A DNA stretch of 64,000 nt from Christensenella hongkongensis (lineage in GTDB: Bacteria > Bacillota > Clostridia > Christensenellales > Christensenellaceae): positions 58,449-122,448 of the forward strand of contig NZ_LAYJ01000131.1 in NCBI RefSeq assembly GCF_000981035.1, in the 5' to 3' direction. A program made the position numbers and the translations under genes. The notes below the pieces were generated by a model that did no database searches, had not been told where the DNA came from, and saw nothing but the letters and a program-made list of their open reading frames with translations. Positions 46,500 through 54,681 of this stretch are shown here, one piece after another; position 1 is the first letter of the stretch; each line of letters opens with the position of its first letter.

Positions 46500-47399
46500 A
46501 TGGAAACTGCAATTCGAAAAAGTAAGACAAAGCGTCGCCTGCTGTGTCTGCTGTTTTTGGTTCCTGCATTTGCATTTCTTGTTTATGCGCTGTATGTCCC
46601 GTTTGTATGGAATGGAGTTATGTCGTTCCAACAGTGGGATGGATTCAGTGCTCCACAATGGGTTGGCGCGGATAATTATGCAAAAGCCTTCACAAACGGC
46701 ACATCCCGTCTCAGCTTGCAAAATTCTGTGTTTCTGGGGCTGGTATCCACTGCAGGATCGGTTCTTATGGGACTGTTTTTGGCGGCGCTTGTATTTAAGG
46801 TATACAGGAAGGAGGGAGCTTTTTATCGCTTGATGGCGTTTATGCCGGTAATGCTGCCTGCGGCAGTGGTCGGCTTATTGTTTACGTTTTTTTATAATTC
46901 AGACATGGGCCTGCTTAACAATTTACTCCGGTCAATCGGTTTGGATAACCTGACAACGGCGTGGCTGGAGAATAAATCGACCGTAATGTGGTGCATCGCA
47001 CTCGTCAATATATGGAAAATGAGCGGTCTGACGATGATGCTCAGTTTTGCGGCGATGCAAATGCTGCCAGCCTCTATCTTTGAATCAAGCAAACTGGAAG
47101 GAGCGAGCTATCCGCGCCAGTTTTTCAGCCTGATCCTGCCATTGATCCGGCCTACTGTCCTGATGACGGCCGTCTATACGCTGACGGTGAATTTCAAATC
47201 CTACGATATTGTTTCCGTCATGACGGGAGGGGGGCCGGGCACAACCTCTTACGTCGTACCCATCAACATGGTAAAAACAGCGTTTAACTTTGGAGATTTT
47301 GGCTATGCAGCTGCACAGGGGGTGATTATCACGGTGATCGTCATCCTGATCGTGGTATTGATGAACCGGGTGTTCAAAGGAGAAAAATATGAATACTAA
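46500..47399 (+). CDS. ABC sugar transporter permease (MalF/UgpA type)
   Basis: A 299-aa inner-membrane permease with six helices and the EAA loop SKLEGASYPRQFFSLILPLIRP (about 198-220), which contacts the ATPase. It pairs with the next permease (11-base overlap). SD GGGGAGGG lies about 9 bases before the ATG. Confidence 0.93.
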   Translation: METAIRKSKTKRRLLCLLFLVPAFAFLVYALYVPFVWNGVMSFQQWDGFSAPQWVGADNYAKAFTNGTSRLSLQNSVFLGLVSTAGSVLMGLFLAALVFKVYRKEGAFYRLMAFMPVMLPAAVVGLLFTFFYNSDMGLLNNLLRSIGLDNLTTAWLENKSTVMWCIALVNIWKMSGLTMMLSFAAMQMLPASIFESSKLEGASYPRQFFSLILPLIRPTVLMTAVYTLTVNFKSYDIVSVMTGGGPGTTSYVVPINMVKTAFNFGDFGYAAAQGVIITVIVILIVVLMNRVFKGEKYEY

Positions 47400-48264
47400 A
47401 CGTATGAATATCAACCAGAAAACTGTCAGGATGCACATGAAGGGCGATGGCAAGGCGCGGGGATTCAGCCGCACATTATTGATTCTCTATTGTGCGGTAA
47501 TCGTATTTCCAATTATTTTCGTTGTAATGACTTCTTTCAAATCAACGTCGGAATTTTATACGAACGTTTGGGGACTGCCCCAGCATGTTGCGTGGGAAAA
47601 TTACGCTACGGCATGGAATGATGCGAAAATCGGTCAATATATGCTCAACAGCGTGATCATCGTGTCTATCGTGCTTATCGTATCGCTCATTGTCGGCGCA
47701 CTGGCAGGATATGCCTTGTCCAGATTCCGCATCAAACACGCGGAGATTATTATGCTTGCGATTCTGGCATGTACGATGCTGCCTTCCGAATCGGTCATTA
47801 TGCCACTGTATCTGATTACATCAAAAATCGGGCTGATCGGATCGCGGATGTCGCTTATCATCCCATATATCGCATGGGGGCTCCCCATGACGATCTATAT
47901 TTTTCGGAATTTTTTCGATACCATACCAAACGAACTGCTCGAGGCTGCGCGTATCGACGGCTGCACGGAGGTACAGACTTTCACAAAAGTTGCGATACCG
48001 CTTATGCTTCCGGCAATCGCTACCAACGCGATTCTGATCTTTGTCGCATGGTGGGGGGAACTTTTATGGGCGACAGTAGCGCTGGCCTCCTCGTCCATGA
48101 AAACAATACCGATCGGCATGGTTTCGTTTTCAGCACAGTTTGGCACGAATTGGGGACCGATGTGCGCTGCAATCTGCATCATACTGATCCCGCTCGTTGT
48201 CTTCTTCTGCTTTGTTCAAAAATATTTCGTGCAGGGCCTGACCGGTGGAGCGGTCAAAGGCTGA
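47389..48264 (+). CDS. ABC sugar transporter permease (MalG/UgpE type)
   Basis: A 291-aa permease with six helices; the EAA loop is [30 protein letters not shown] (about 182-212). A longer, basic N-terminal cytoplasmic tail (about 30 residues, [21 protein letters not shown]) precedes helix 1; an internal ATG at 47404 or 47434 could also be used. SD AAAGGAGAAA. Confidence 0.92.
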   Translation: MNTKRMNINQKTVRMHMKGDGKARGFSRTLLILYCAVIVFPIIFVVMTSFKSTSEFYTNVWGLPQHVAWENYATAWNDAKIGQYMLNSVIIVSIVLIVSLIVGALAGYALSRFRIKHAEIIMLAILACTMLPSESVIMPLYLITSKIGLIGSRMSLIIPYIAWGLPMTIYIFRNFFDTIPNELLEAARIDGCTEVQTFTKVAIPLMLPAIATNAILIFVAWWGELLWATVALASSSMKTIPIGMVSFSAQFGTNWGPMCAAICIILIPLVVFFCFVQKYFVQGLTGGAVKG

Positions 48265-48277
48265 GGGAGGAAAAAAT

Positions 48278-49405
48278 ATGGCTGCAATTACGTTCAAAAA
48301 CATAGGGAAAAAATATAAACAGGGTGACGTTTATGCTGTGAAAGACGTGTCCATGAAAATTGAAGACGAAGAATTCGTTGTGCTGGTAGGGCCTTCCGGG
48401 TGCGGGAAATCGACGACGCTACGTATGATCGCTGGCCTTGAGGATATTACGGAGGGAGAGCTTTCTATCGGGGAGCGTATCGTAAACGGAGTGGAACCAA
48501 AAGACCGCGACATGGCTATGGTTTTCCAGAATTACGCCCTGTATCCGCATATGACAGTTTACGATAATATGGCGTTCGGTTTAAAGCTACGCAAAACACC
48601 CAAAGAAGAAATCGACAAACGGGTGAAAGAAGCTGCTGAAATACTCGACATTACCGAATACCTGAATCGAAAACCAAAGGCACTTTCCGGCGGACAACGC
48701 CAACGTGTAGCACTTGGGCGTGCAATCGTACGCAACCCATCCGTATTCCTGATGGACGAGCCTCTTTCGAACCTCGACGCGAAACTGCGCGTCACAATGC
48801 GTTCAGAGATACTCAAACTTCACAGGCGCCTGAAAACGACCTTCGTTTATGTTACGCACGACCAGACAGAGGCCATGACCATGGGAACCAGAATCGTCGT
48901 GATGAAGGATGGGTACATCCAGCAGATCGATACACCGATGAACCTGTACGAGCATCCGGCAAATCTTTTTGTGGCGCAGTTTATCGGCAGCCCGCAGATG
49001 AGCGTATGGAAGGGAAGACTCAGCAGGAAAAACGGAAAAGCCTTTGCCTGTATGTGGGGAAAGGAAATAGAAATTGACCGGGAACGGGCCGTCCAAATAA
49101 AAAAGGAGGCGTTTGGGAAGGAGGTCGTCTTTGGTATACGCCCGGAGGATATCAAAACAAAAGGGGAAACGCCTATCGAAATGAAGATAGAGGTAGAAGA
49201 GCAGACCGGCGCGGATATGTTCCTGATCGTGCTGCCGCCCGGCGGAAAAAGCGGACAGGAGCAGCTTAACGCCAGGCTTTCTTCCGGATATGCCGCAGGT
49301 GTTGGCGCTTCTGTCAATCTATACCTCGATACGGCCAAGCTTCATGTTTTCGATCCGGAAAGCAAAAAAACATTGATGGAGGTCTCAGAAAAAAATGAAT
49401 CATAA
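48278..49405 (+). CDS. ABC sugar transporter ATPase (MsmK/UgpC family)
   Basis: A 375-aa ATPase: Walker [11 protein letters not shown] (near 36), Q-loop [17 protein letters not shown], signature [33 protein letters not shown]-loop [12 protein letters not shown], and a C-terminal TOBE domain (IRPEDIK...). ATPases are often shared between several sugar importers; here one is dedicated to the operon. The ATG at 48278 has SD GGGAGG; the in-frame GTG at 48245 lies within the permease gene. It overlaps the GH9 gene by 11 bases. Confidence 0.94.
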   Translation: MAAITFKNIGKKYKQGDVYAVKDVSMKIEDEEFVVLVGPSGCGKSTTLRMIAGLEDITEGELSIGERIVNGVEPKDRDMAMVFQNYALYPHMTVYDNMAFGLKLRKTPKEEIDKRVKEAAEILDITEYLNRKPKALSGGQRQRVALGRAIVRNPSVFLMDEPLSNLDAKLRVTMRSEILKLHRRLKTTFVYVTHDQTEAMTMGTRIVVMKDGYIQQIDTPMNLYEHPANLFVAQFIGSPQMSVWKGRLSRKNGKAFACMWGKEIEIDRERAVQIKKEAFGKEVVFGIRPEDIKTKGETPIEMKIEVEEQTGADMFLIVLPPGGKSGQEQLNARLSSGYAAGVGASVNLYLDTAKLHVFDPESKKTLMEVSEKNES

Positions 49406-51164
49406 AAATCGGTTTTTGATCAATCATACGGGCTTCCTGCCGGAAGCGTCCAAAAAATTTGTTTATGACGGCAATGCGGACTCTTTTACGGTATGCCGCT
49501 TACAGGATTTAAAGCTTACGCCGGTCTTTGAGGGCTCGTTTGAATGGCGCGTGCAATATGGTTCTTACGGCGTGGGAGATTTTTCCGGGCTTTGTGAGGA
49601 GGGGATTTACCGCATCCATACAGAGGATGGCAACAGCCGTTGCTTCGTCATATGGGAAAACGCATACGATCCTCTGGCGCGTATCCTTTTGAATTTTTTT
49701 GTCTGGCAGAGGTGCGGTGACGAACAGGGCTGGAACGGCGCGTGCCATACAGGCGACCATATTTTGTTGCGTTCGTCGCAGATGCGAAGCCTTACCGGGG
49801 GCTTCCACCAGTCCAGCGATTTGCGAAAATGGGTTTTTGGCACAACCTTGGGACTTTCGGCGCTCGCTGAATATGCACTGGAAGCGGAGCCTGCCCGGGA
49901 CCAGAAAATAATCGGGGAAAATCTTTGGCATGGGGCAAAATACCTTCTTTCCCTCATTACGGAGGAAGGATGGCTTATCGACTGCACATGGATTCCGGAA
50001 GGATACAATACAAAGCTGGCGGGAAAGGGCTACGGTGATTACCGGTTCAGCTGGAAAAACAGGCAATACTATGAAAGCCCGAATAATGAGCCCTCACACT
50101 GGCAGACGATCAAATTTTTGGCGCTCGCTTCACGATACTTCAAAGAGAGCGATGCGGGTAAATCAGAAGAGTGCCTGGTGGGAGCGAAGGCTGTCTGGCG
50201 GTATATGCTTGGTCCCGGCAGCGAGATGCAAAATTACGATTTGCCGGCTTATCCGCCTTTGGGGCATGATGGTATGGCAAGGCAGTACCGGGGATATTAT
50301 CAGGGTTCGGCCTTACGCTGCGCGGAGCTGGCGGGTGCGGCAATCAAGCTATTTGATGCTGAGCCCTGTATGGAATACCATGACGAAGCGGTTTTGGCCC
50401 TACGGCAACTGTCAAAACTTCAGGTTGGGGGCGACGTATCCCAAAATCCTGCGGCGGCATGCTTTTGGGAAGGGGAACATTCCGACTTTTTGGCGAATAA
50501 CTATTATTACTTTTTTTCCACCTCAGTACCAATCGTATTGCTCGAAGCTGCGGAAACGTGGCCAGACGATCCGGACGCAGCCATATGGCAGGGCTGCGCC
50601 AGATTGATTGCAGAACAGCATAACCAAAAACACCGGGAAAATCCTTTTGGACGCGTACCCGCAACATGGCATACAGCCGGGCACGACAGGTTTGAGACGC
50701 CTGTTATTTTCAGCTACAGCACAGAACATGACGCAAGCCGTGATGAAACAAAGGGCGGTATCGCAAGCAAAGGGAACGAAGATTTTGAAGTGCTTTACAA
50801 GGAATACAGTTTTTGCTATAATCTTGATTTGATTGCGGCTGGCGTATTCCTCACAAAAGCGGCAAAGCATTTTGGAGAGCCCGAATATACACAGACTGCC
50901 CAGCGGCAGCTCGACTGGATACTCGGTGCAAACCGGTTTGACGCAAGCAATGTGGAGGGAGTTGGATATAACCAGCCGCACAGGGGTATTTTTGGTGAAT
51001 TTTTTCCTCCGGTTCCTCAAATACCGGGTGCGGTATTCACCGGAATCACAGAGGAAAGCTTCGTTGAAGAGTCCTACGGGCTGGATAACGAGTATGATAT
51101 GCCTATGGTTGGCTGGATGCTTTATCTGGTCTCCCAGATCGATGGAAATAAAAATAAGCGGTAG
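49395..51164 (+). CDS. Glycoside hydrolase family 9-like protein, cytoplasmic
   Basis: A 589-aa protein without signal peptide. An N-terminal immunoglobulin-like CelD_N domain (about 1-85: [20 protein letters not shown]...[11 protein letters not shown]) precedes an (alpha/alpha)6 barrel. The GH9 base motif, normally YDAGD, reads HQSSD (138-142), keeping only the second Asp (Asp142). The proton donor is in LDNEYDMP (Glu566), matching the NE motif. [12 protein letters not shown] and [25 protein letters not shown] fit GH9. It likely cleaves an oligosaccharide brought in by the adjacent transporter; specificity (beta-glucoside, glucosaminide or other) is open. Confidence 0.82.
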   Translation: MNHKNRFLINHTGFLPEASKKFVYDGNADSFTVCRLQDLKLTPVFEGSFEWRVQYGSYGVGDFSGLCEEGIYRIHTEDGNSRCFVIWENAYDPLARILLNFFVWQRCGDEQGWNGACHTGDHILLRSSQMRSLTGGFHQSSDLRKWVFGTTLGLSALAEYALEAEPARDQKIIGENLWHGAKYLLSLITEEGWLIDCTWIPEGYNTKLAGKGYGDYRFSWKNRQYYESPNNEPSHWQTIKFLALASRYFKESDAGKSEECLVGAKAVWRYMLGPGSEMQNYDLPAYPPLGHDGMARQYRGYYQGSALRCAELAGAAIKLFDAEPCMEYHDEAVLALRQLSKLQVGGDVSQNPAAACFWEGEHSDFLANNYYYFFSTSVPIVLLEAAETWPDDPDAAIWQGCARLIAEQHNQKHRENPFGRVPATWHTAGHDRFETPVIFSYSTEHDASRDETKGGIASKGNEDFEVLYKEYSFCYNLDLIAAGVFLTKAAKHFGEPEYTQTAQRQLDWILGANRFDASNVEGVGYNQPHRGIFGEFFPPVPQIPGAVFTGITEESFVEESYGLDNEYDMPMVGWMLYLVSQIDGNKNKR

Positions 51165-51299
51165 CGTCATGCGCTTCAGCAACCTGACCGGCGAAAGGAG
51201 GTGATGCTCCAGTGAATTTCCCGGATGAAACAACAGATCGTTTTTTGAAAGCGTATATTTACGCCGTCCATACTTTTTTTGCAGTTTGTAATTTTTTTA

Positions 51300-51328
51300 T
51301 TGACCTCTACAAACCGCTATGCTATAAT
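51300..51328 (+). promoter_or_regulatory. Promoter of the tRNA-Tyr/tRNA-Leu unit
   Basis: TTGACC (51300-51305), 17-base spacer, TATAAT (51323-51328) with TG at 51320-51321. The leader to tRNA-Tyr carries two small stem-loops (CCAGCA/TGCTGG, 51369-51383; AACCTA/TAGGTT, 51389-51403). The rest of 51165-51299 has no clear gene. Confidence 0.8.
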
Positions 51329-51410
51329 AAATATCGCTGACCGGGTAAGGGAAGCATTTGGATTTTGACCAGCAGGTTGCTGGTTCAGAACCTATTATAG
51401 GTTTCAATAT

Positions 51411-51495
51411 GGAGAGATTCCCGAGTGGCTAAAGGGAGCAGACTGTAAATCTGCCGGCGACGCCTTCGATGGTTCGAATCCATCTCTCTCCACCA
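51411..51495 (+). tRNA. tRNA-Tyr (GTA)
   Basis: Class II tRNA: acceptor GGAGAGA/TCTCTCC, anticodon GTA in GACTGTAAATC, long variable arm (CCGGCGACGCC region), encoded CCA. Confidence 0.96.
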
Positions 51496-51498
51496 ACT

Positions 51499-51526
51499 AA
51501 AAAAGCGCATATAAAAGCGCTTTTTT
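51499..51526 (+). terminator. Terminator between tRNA-Tyr and tRNA-Leu
   Basis: AAAAAAGCGC (51499-51508) with GCGCTTTTTT (51517-51526). No promoter was recognised in the few bases before tRNA-Leu, so termination may be partial, with the two tRNAs co-expressed. Confidence 0.75.
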
Positions 51527-51533
51527 AAAAATT

Positions 51534-51620
51534 GCGGATATGGCGGAATTGGCAGACGCGCACGGTTCAGGTCCGTGTGAAGGCGACTTCATGCAGGTTC
51601 AACTCCTGTTATCCGCACCA
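51534..51620 (+). tRNA. tRNA-Leu (CAG)
   Basis: Class II tRNA: acceptor GCGGATA/TATCCGC, anticodon loop TTCAGGT (CAG), long variable arm, encoded CCA. Its terminator is the integration site of the mobile element. Confidence 0.96.
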
Positions 51621-51629
51621 AACCAATAT

Positions 51630-51667
51630 AATCCGAACCTATTCCCAATTGGGGACGGGTTCGGATT
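51630..51667 (+). terminator. tRNA-Leu terminator, now the left junction of the element
   Basis: AATCCGAACC (51630-51639) pairs with GGTTCGGATT (51658-51667); the loop contains a second small stem (TCCCAATTGGGGA). The right arm is identical to the 12-bp att repeat, so the T-rich tract after it (TATTGTTTTC) comes from the element side. Confidence 0.7.
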
Positions 51668-51668
51668 T
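51657..51668 (+). repeat. Left att direct repeat
   Basis: GGGTTCGGATTT, identical to 63194-63205. It is the 3' arm of the tRNA-Leu terminator. Serine recombinases cross over at 2-3 bp cores, so the true crossover lies somewhere within or beside it. Confidence 0.72.
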
Positions 51669-51777
51669 ATTGTTTTCTTTGACCGCTACGAAGCGACCCA
51701 TTTCCGCAACGGATTGGAGCGCAAGCCCACCTCCAAGCCGAGAGGCCCACGCAAGAAGAAGCAGACCCCGTAAACGC

Positions 51778-51821
51778 AAAAAGGGCGGGCGCTACCGTTT
51801 TCACGGTGCGCCCGCCCTTTT
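51778..51821. terminator. Strong bidirectional terminator at the left end of the element
   Basis: AAAAAGGGCGGGCGC (51778-51792) pairs with GCGCCCGCCCTTTT (51808-51821), with an inner ACCG/CGGT stem. It serves the - strand mobilisation operon and blocks tRNA readthrough into it. Confidence 0.85.
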
Positions 51822-51826
51822 CGTCC

Positions 51827-52006
51827 TTACTCTTGTTTGGCCTCCTGCTTCTCCGCCTCCCGTTGCTTTTTCCATTCGGCAAACTCCCGCTGGCCCTCCT
51901 CGCTCTCGTAGAAAGCGAGAATGTCCGGCAAAAGACAGCGGGCAATTGCTTCAATCTTGTGCTGTGGAATGTCGGTGTTGTTGATTAGTTTTTTCCTTCT
52001 GCCCAA
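51827..52006 (-). CDS. Small conserved mobile-element protein, 59 aa
   Basis: Reads (TTG start) GRRKKLINNTDIPQHKIEAI, then ARCLLPDILAFYESEEGQ and a Lys/Glu/Gln-rich helix WKKQREAEKQEAKQE. The start at 52006 is supported by a GGGAGGT SD six bases upstream. The gene is the last of the - strand mobilisation cluster, ending five bases before a strong terminator. Function unknown; position suggests a role in mobilisation or its control. Confidence 0.6.
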   Translation of the reverse strand: MGRRKKLINNTDIPQHKIEAIARCLLPDILAFYESEEGQREFAEWKKQREAEKQEAKQE

Positions 52007-52053
52007 GTGCTACCTCCCGTTAGCATATTCAATTTTCAAGGTGCAAAGCCGTG

Positions 52054-53010
52054 TCACCGCTGCTGGTCTTTTGAATGGCCGTCCCTCCCTTGTTCCCGCA
52101 AATTGTGAAGCAGCTCCGGCGGAATGCTCTCCACAAACCGCCGAAGCTGCTCGTTTTCCTGTTTTAGCCTCGCGGCCTCCAACTGTTTCTTGATGCTGCT
52201 GCCATCCTTGACCTTTTCTTTCAATCCTTCATTCTCCTGCGTCAGAAAGTCGATTGTGGCTTGATACTTTTTCATCTGCCCCAAATGGCTTTCCAGCCGG
52301 GGGAAAAAGCGTTTCAGCAGTGCCGCCGCTTCATCCCGTTTTTTACCGGCGTTCAGCGGCGTAATCTCCGCCAACACCTTTTGAACTGCCGCCGCCTGTT
52401 TCGTTAAGTCAACCGACTGCTTGAACAGCCATGTGGGGATATGTTTTCTTCTGGTGACAAGGGCGCTCTCGCCCCGCTTGAGGACGGGGAACGCCTTTTG
52501 CATATGGGCGTGAAACTCGTCCTGCCATTGGGAAAGCTGCGCCCGGTTGCCCAAAATCTCCTTTGCTGACAGCCGCCCGTCCTCGGTGATGGGGGTGAAG
52601 CACAGGTGGAGGTGGGGCGTTTTCTCGTCCATATGTACCATAGCGGAGAAGATGTTGCCCCGGCCTATCTTCTTCTCCATGAAGGTCACAGCCTCGGTGA
52701 AGTAGGCTTGCACCTCTTTCTTGCTCCTACCCGTGAAAAACTCTGGGCTGGCGGTTATCAGCGTGTCCACGAATATGGTGCTGTCCTTCCGTGTGCGGCA
52801 CCCCGCCGCCTTGATCCGGCTGTCGATCTCCCGCCGGTACTTTTGGGCGGGCTGGATAATGTGAAAGTTGTCCCTGCTCCTGCTGGTGTCAATGTCGGGA
52901 TTGCTGGCATACTGCTCTTTGGTGCGCTCGTGGTGGGCTTCCAGCGCCCCGGCTGGCCCCGCCTTGTGTTTGGCGAAGCGTAGGATTGCGTGTTGTGCCT
53001 TTTGCGCCAT
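52054..53010 (-). CDS. mobV: MobV-family relaxase (Pre/Mob)
   Basis: HUH-like DNA-nicking transfer protein of 318 aa. The metal motif HMDEKTPHLHL places His126, Glu129, His133 and His135 in the spacing of pMV158 MobM. The N-terminal HHERT region (His26-His27) corresponds to the segment holding the MobM histidine nucleophile. NFHIIQ and the helical, coiled-coil C-terminus (about 225-300) are typical. It starts at 53010 with SD AAGGAGGT. A small GACCCC/GGGGTC hairpin lies upstream (53034-53051), but the recognisable oriT is 8 kb away at 61072. Confidence 0.9.
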   Translation of the reverse strand: MAQKAQHAILRFAKHKAGPAGALEAHHERTKEQYASNPDIDTSRSRDNFHIIQPAQKYRREIDSRIKAAGCRTRKDSTIFVDTLITASPEFFTGRSKKEVQAYFTEAVTFMEKKIGRGNIFSAMVHMDEKTPHLHLCFTPITEDGRLSAKEILGNRAQLSQWQDEFHAHMQKAFPVLKRGESALVTRRKHIPTWLFKQSVDLTKQAAAVQKVLAEITPLNAGKKRDEAAALLKRFFPRLESHLGQMKKYQATIDFLTQENEGLKEKVKDGSSIKKQLEAARLKQENEQLRRFVESIPPELLHNLREQGRDGHSKDQQR

Positions 53011-53104
53011 TGTACCTCCTTGTAGAAAGATAGAACCCCGTTTCCGGGGTCTTAAAGGGATTTATACTGCCCTGCTTGTTTTTCGCTGGAAAAGTCTTGA
53101 TATA

Positions 53105-53536
53105 TCAGCCTTTTTCGGGTTCCATTTTTCTACTCTCCGCCCGCTTCTTCCTCGCGTGTTCGGCCTTCTGCCGCCGCTGTACTTCCGCTTTGCAGCTCTC
53201 GCAGTATTTGGCCCGGTTAGAGGACGAAGAAAACGCCTTGCCGCACCGTTTACAGTGCTTCAAGGCGTCGTGCTGGAAAACCGCCGCTTCCAATCCTTTC
53301 CCTTCCTTGTCCTTCAACAGCACATGGCGGAAAAACTTGCAGCAGACGGAATAGGAAATGCTCTGGGGGCAGGTCACTTCCTCGCCTCTGTCCAGATAGA
53401 GGCAATTCCCGCTGTCGTAGTAACTGCACAGGCCCTTGATGAGCCGCAGCGCCTCCCGCCGCTGTTTGGCATCCATGCGGTATAGGGAGCCGTCTGGCCT
53501 GCGTTCAATGGGCGGAAAATCTTTGATGTTGAACAT
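53105..53536 (-). CDS. Cysteine-rich VLP family protein
   Basis: A 143-aa protein: GLCSYYDSGNCLYLDRGEEVTCPQSISYSVCCKFFRHVLL followed by a zinc-finger-like CKRCGKAFSSSSNRAKYCESCK and a basic tail. This matches the cysteine-rich VLP family found beside MobV genes in clostridial elements; function unknown, perhaps DNA binding or relaxosome accessory. The ATG at 53536 has AGAAGG five bases upstream; the GTG at 53542 is less likely. Confidence 0.75.
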   Translation of the reverse strand: MFNIKDFPPIERRPDGSLYRMDAKQRREALRLIKGLCSYYDSGNCLYLDRGEEVTCPQSISYSVCCKFFRHVLLKDKEGKGLEAAVFQHDALKHCKRCGKAFSSSSNRAKYCESCKAEVQRRQKAEHARKKRAESRKMEPEKG

Positions 53537-53568
53537 TCGCACCTTCTTTCCTCTTATTTGGGGCGCAG

Positions 53569-53604
53569 AAAAGCCACGCTTGCCATCTCGGCTTGCGTGG
53601 CTTT
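53569..53604 (-). terminator. Terminator after the sigma-like gene (- strand)
   Basis: AAAGCCACGC (53570-53579) and GCGTGGCTTT (53595-53604) form a stem overlapping the sigma-like stop codon; on the - strand the stem is followed by TTTTC. It may reduce flow into the mobilisation genes. Confidence 0.6.
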
Positions 53605-54457
53605 AGCACCCTGCTTCTTTCTCGTATTGGATAAACCGCTTTTTGATGGCCTCCATCCGCTTCACGACCCCGCTGTGATTTTTGTATCCCAGCTTGTCCG
53701 CGATTTCCTCGTAGGTATGGCCCTCCACCCGCAGTTCCAAAATCGCCATGTCCTTTTCGGATAAGGTGGCCTTGAACCGTTGGCAGAAGTCCTCCGCCTC
53801 TACCTGTTCCGTAAAATCGCCGGAAGCCTCTGCGATCTCATGGATGCCGCTGTTCTCGTCCTCTATGCAGGCTTCCAGCGAAACCGTCTGCACCCTCTTG
53901 GAACGGGTGTGATACCATTTCCGCAAGAAGTCCTTGCGAACATTGGTGTCCCACGATTCAAAGTCCTCGTCGCAAGGTATCTCCCGCACCACGTCTAAAA
54001 CAGGCTGCCAACCTTGTTCCTCGACAACACGTTTGACCGCCAGCGAGAAAACCTCCGAAACATATTCCGGCTGGAAGAAAGGGATGGGCGTATGGGGCGG
54101 CAAACGAAACAAGGCTTGCACTCCCCAGCCGGTGATCTGCTCCACGCCCTTGACCCACAGCGGCAGGGCGTAGGACAGACGCCAAATGGGACACCAGCCG
54201 GTATAATGCTCCTTCCAGCCGCCGAAACCGAAGTGGGGAAACGCAAGGGAAGCGGCGGCGTCCATGATTTCCTTAAGAAATTGATCGCTGTCGATCAGCG
54301 AGATCAGTTCCTCCGAAGCGGCTAAAGCAGCCAAATCACGCGGCAGCCTACGAAGGGTAGGGCATTGGGCGAATAAATCTTCCGGCAGGAAATAGGCCAA
54401 AGGCAGATAGCGGATGTTGCTGTCATAGGGAAACTGGACAAGCGAAGGGTCGTTCAT
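53603..54457 (-). CDS. Sigma-70 region 4-like regulator of the mobile element
   Basis: A 284-aa protein. The C-terminal 60 residues (FKATLSEKDMAILELRVEGHTYEEIADKLGYKNHSGVVKRMEAIKKRF) are a sigma region 4-type helix-turn-helix. The N-terminal 200 residues have no recognised domain, only aromatic-rich stretches (PHFGFGGWKEHYTGWCPIWRLSYALPLW). It probably regulates mobilisation genes rather than acting as a full sigma factor, since region 2 is not recognisable. The start at 54457 has AGGAGG eight bases upstream. Confidence 0.7.
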   Translation of the reverse strand: MNDPSLVQFPYDSNIRYLPLAYFLPEDLFAQCPTLRRLPRDLAALAASEELISLIDSDQFLKEIMDAAASLAFPHFGFGGWKEHYTGWCPIWRLSYALPLWVKGVEQITGWGVQALFRLPPHTPIPFFQPEYVSEVFSLAVKRVVEEQGWQPVLDVVREIPCDEDFESWDTNVRKDFLRKWYHTRSKRVQTVSLEACIEDENSGIHEIAEASGDFTEQVEAEDFCQRFKATLSEKDMAILELRVEGHTYEEIADKLGYKNHSGVVKRMEAIKKRFIQYEKEAGC

Positions 54458-54515
54458 GGGGTGAACCTCCTTTCCTTTGAAATCAGATGAAGTTCATCTA
54501 TTAATTTACGACATA

Positions 54516-54544
54516 AGTATATACTTTTTGTTCCTGTATTGCAA
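54516..54544 (-). promoter_or_regulatory. Promoter of the - strand mobilisation cluster
   Basis: Read on the - strand: TTGCAA (54544-54539), 17-base spacer, TATACT (54521-54516). A perfect palindrome AAGTATATACTT (54515-54526) covers the -10, and a dyad AGATGA/TCATCT (54485-54499) lies in the leader; both could be repressor sites. Confidence 0.6.
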
Positions 54545-54605
54545 AAATATTTTTTGGAGGTTGTGTAGCAGTGCTTCACTCTGATGTGTTCAGTGCAAAA
54601 TTATG

Positions 54606-54634
54606 TTGGAAATTGCCATCACTTATGCTACAAT
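54606..54634 (+). promoter_or_regulatory. Promoter of the hsdR-hsdM-hsdS-immA operon
   Basis: TTGGAA (54606-54611), 17-base spacer, TACAAT (54629-54634) with TG at 54626-54627. The same -35 sequence and TGn -10 arrangement occur at the xre promoter (61334). Confidence 0.6.
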
Positions 54635-54681
54635 TATTTTGAGTTTTTGTGCCCATAACAGTATGGCAAAGGGGAATGTGC

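Noticed and set aside
51212..51340. 42-aa reading frame (GTG start) preceded by a perfect AAAGGAGGTGAT
   Set aside because: The SD is striking, but the frame's last third coincides with the consensus tRNA promoter (51300-51328) and the peptide has no recognisable feature. It could be a leader peptide, though evidence is insufficient.
51540..51773. 77-aa reading frame beginning inside tRNA-Leu
   Set aside because: It starts within the tRNA and crosses the att repeat. The last 33 codons (basic, ending RKKKQTP) may be a remnant at the element's left end but have no start of their own.
53034..53051. GACCCC/GGGGTC hairpin upstream of mobV considered as oriT
   Set aside because: It lacks the MobV nick sequence, which is found intact at 61079; a terminator or attenuator role is as likely.
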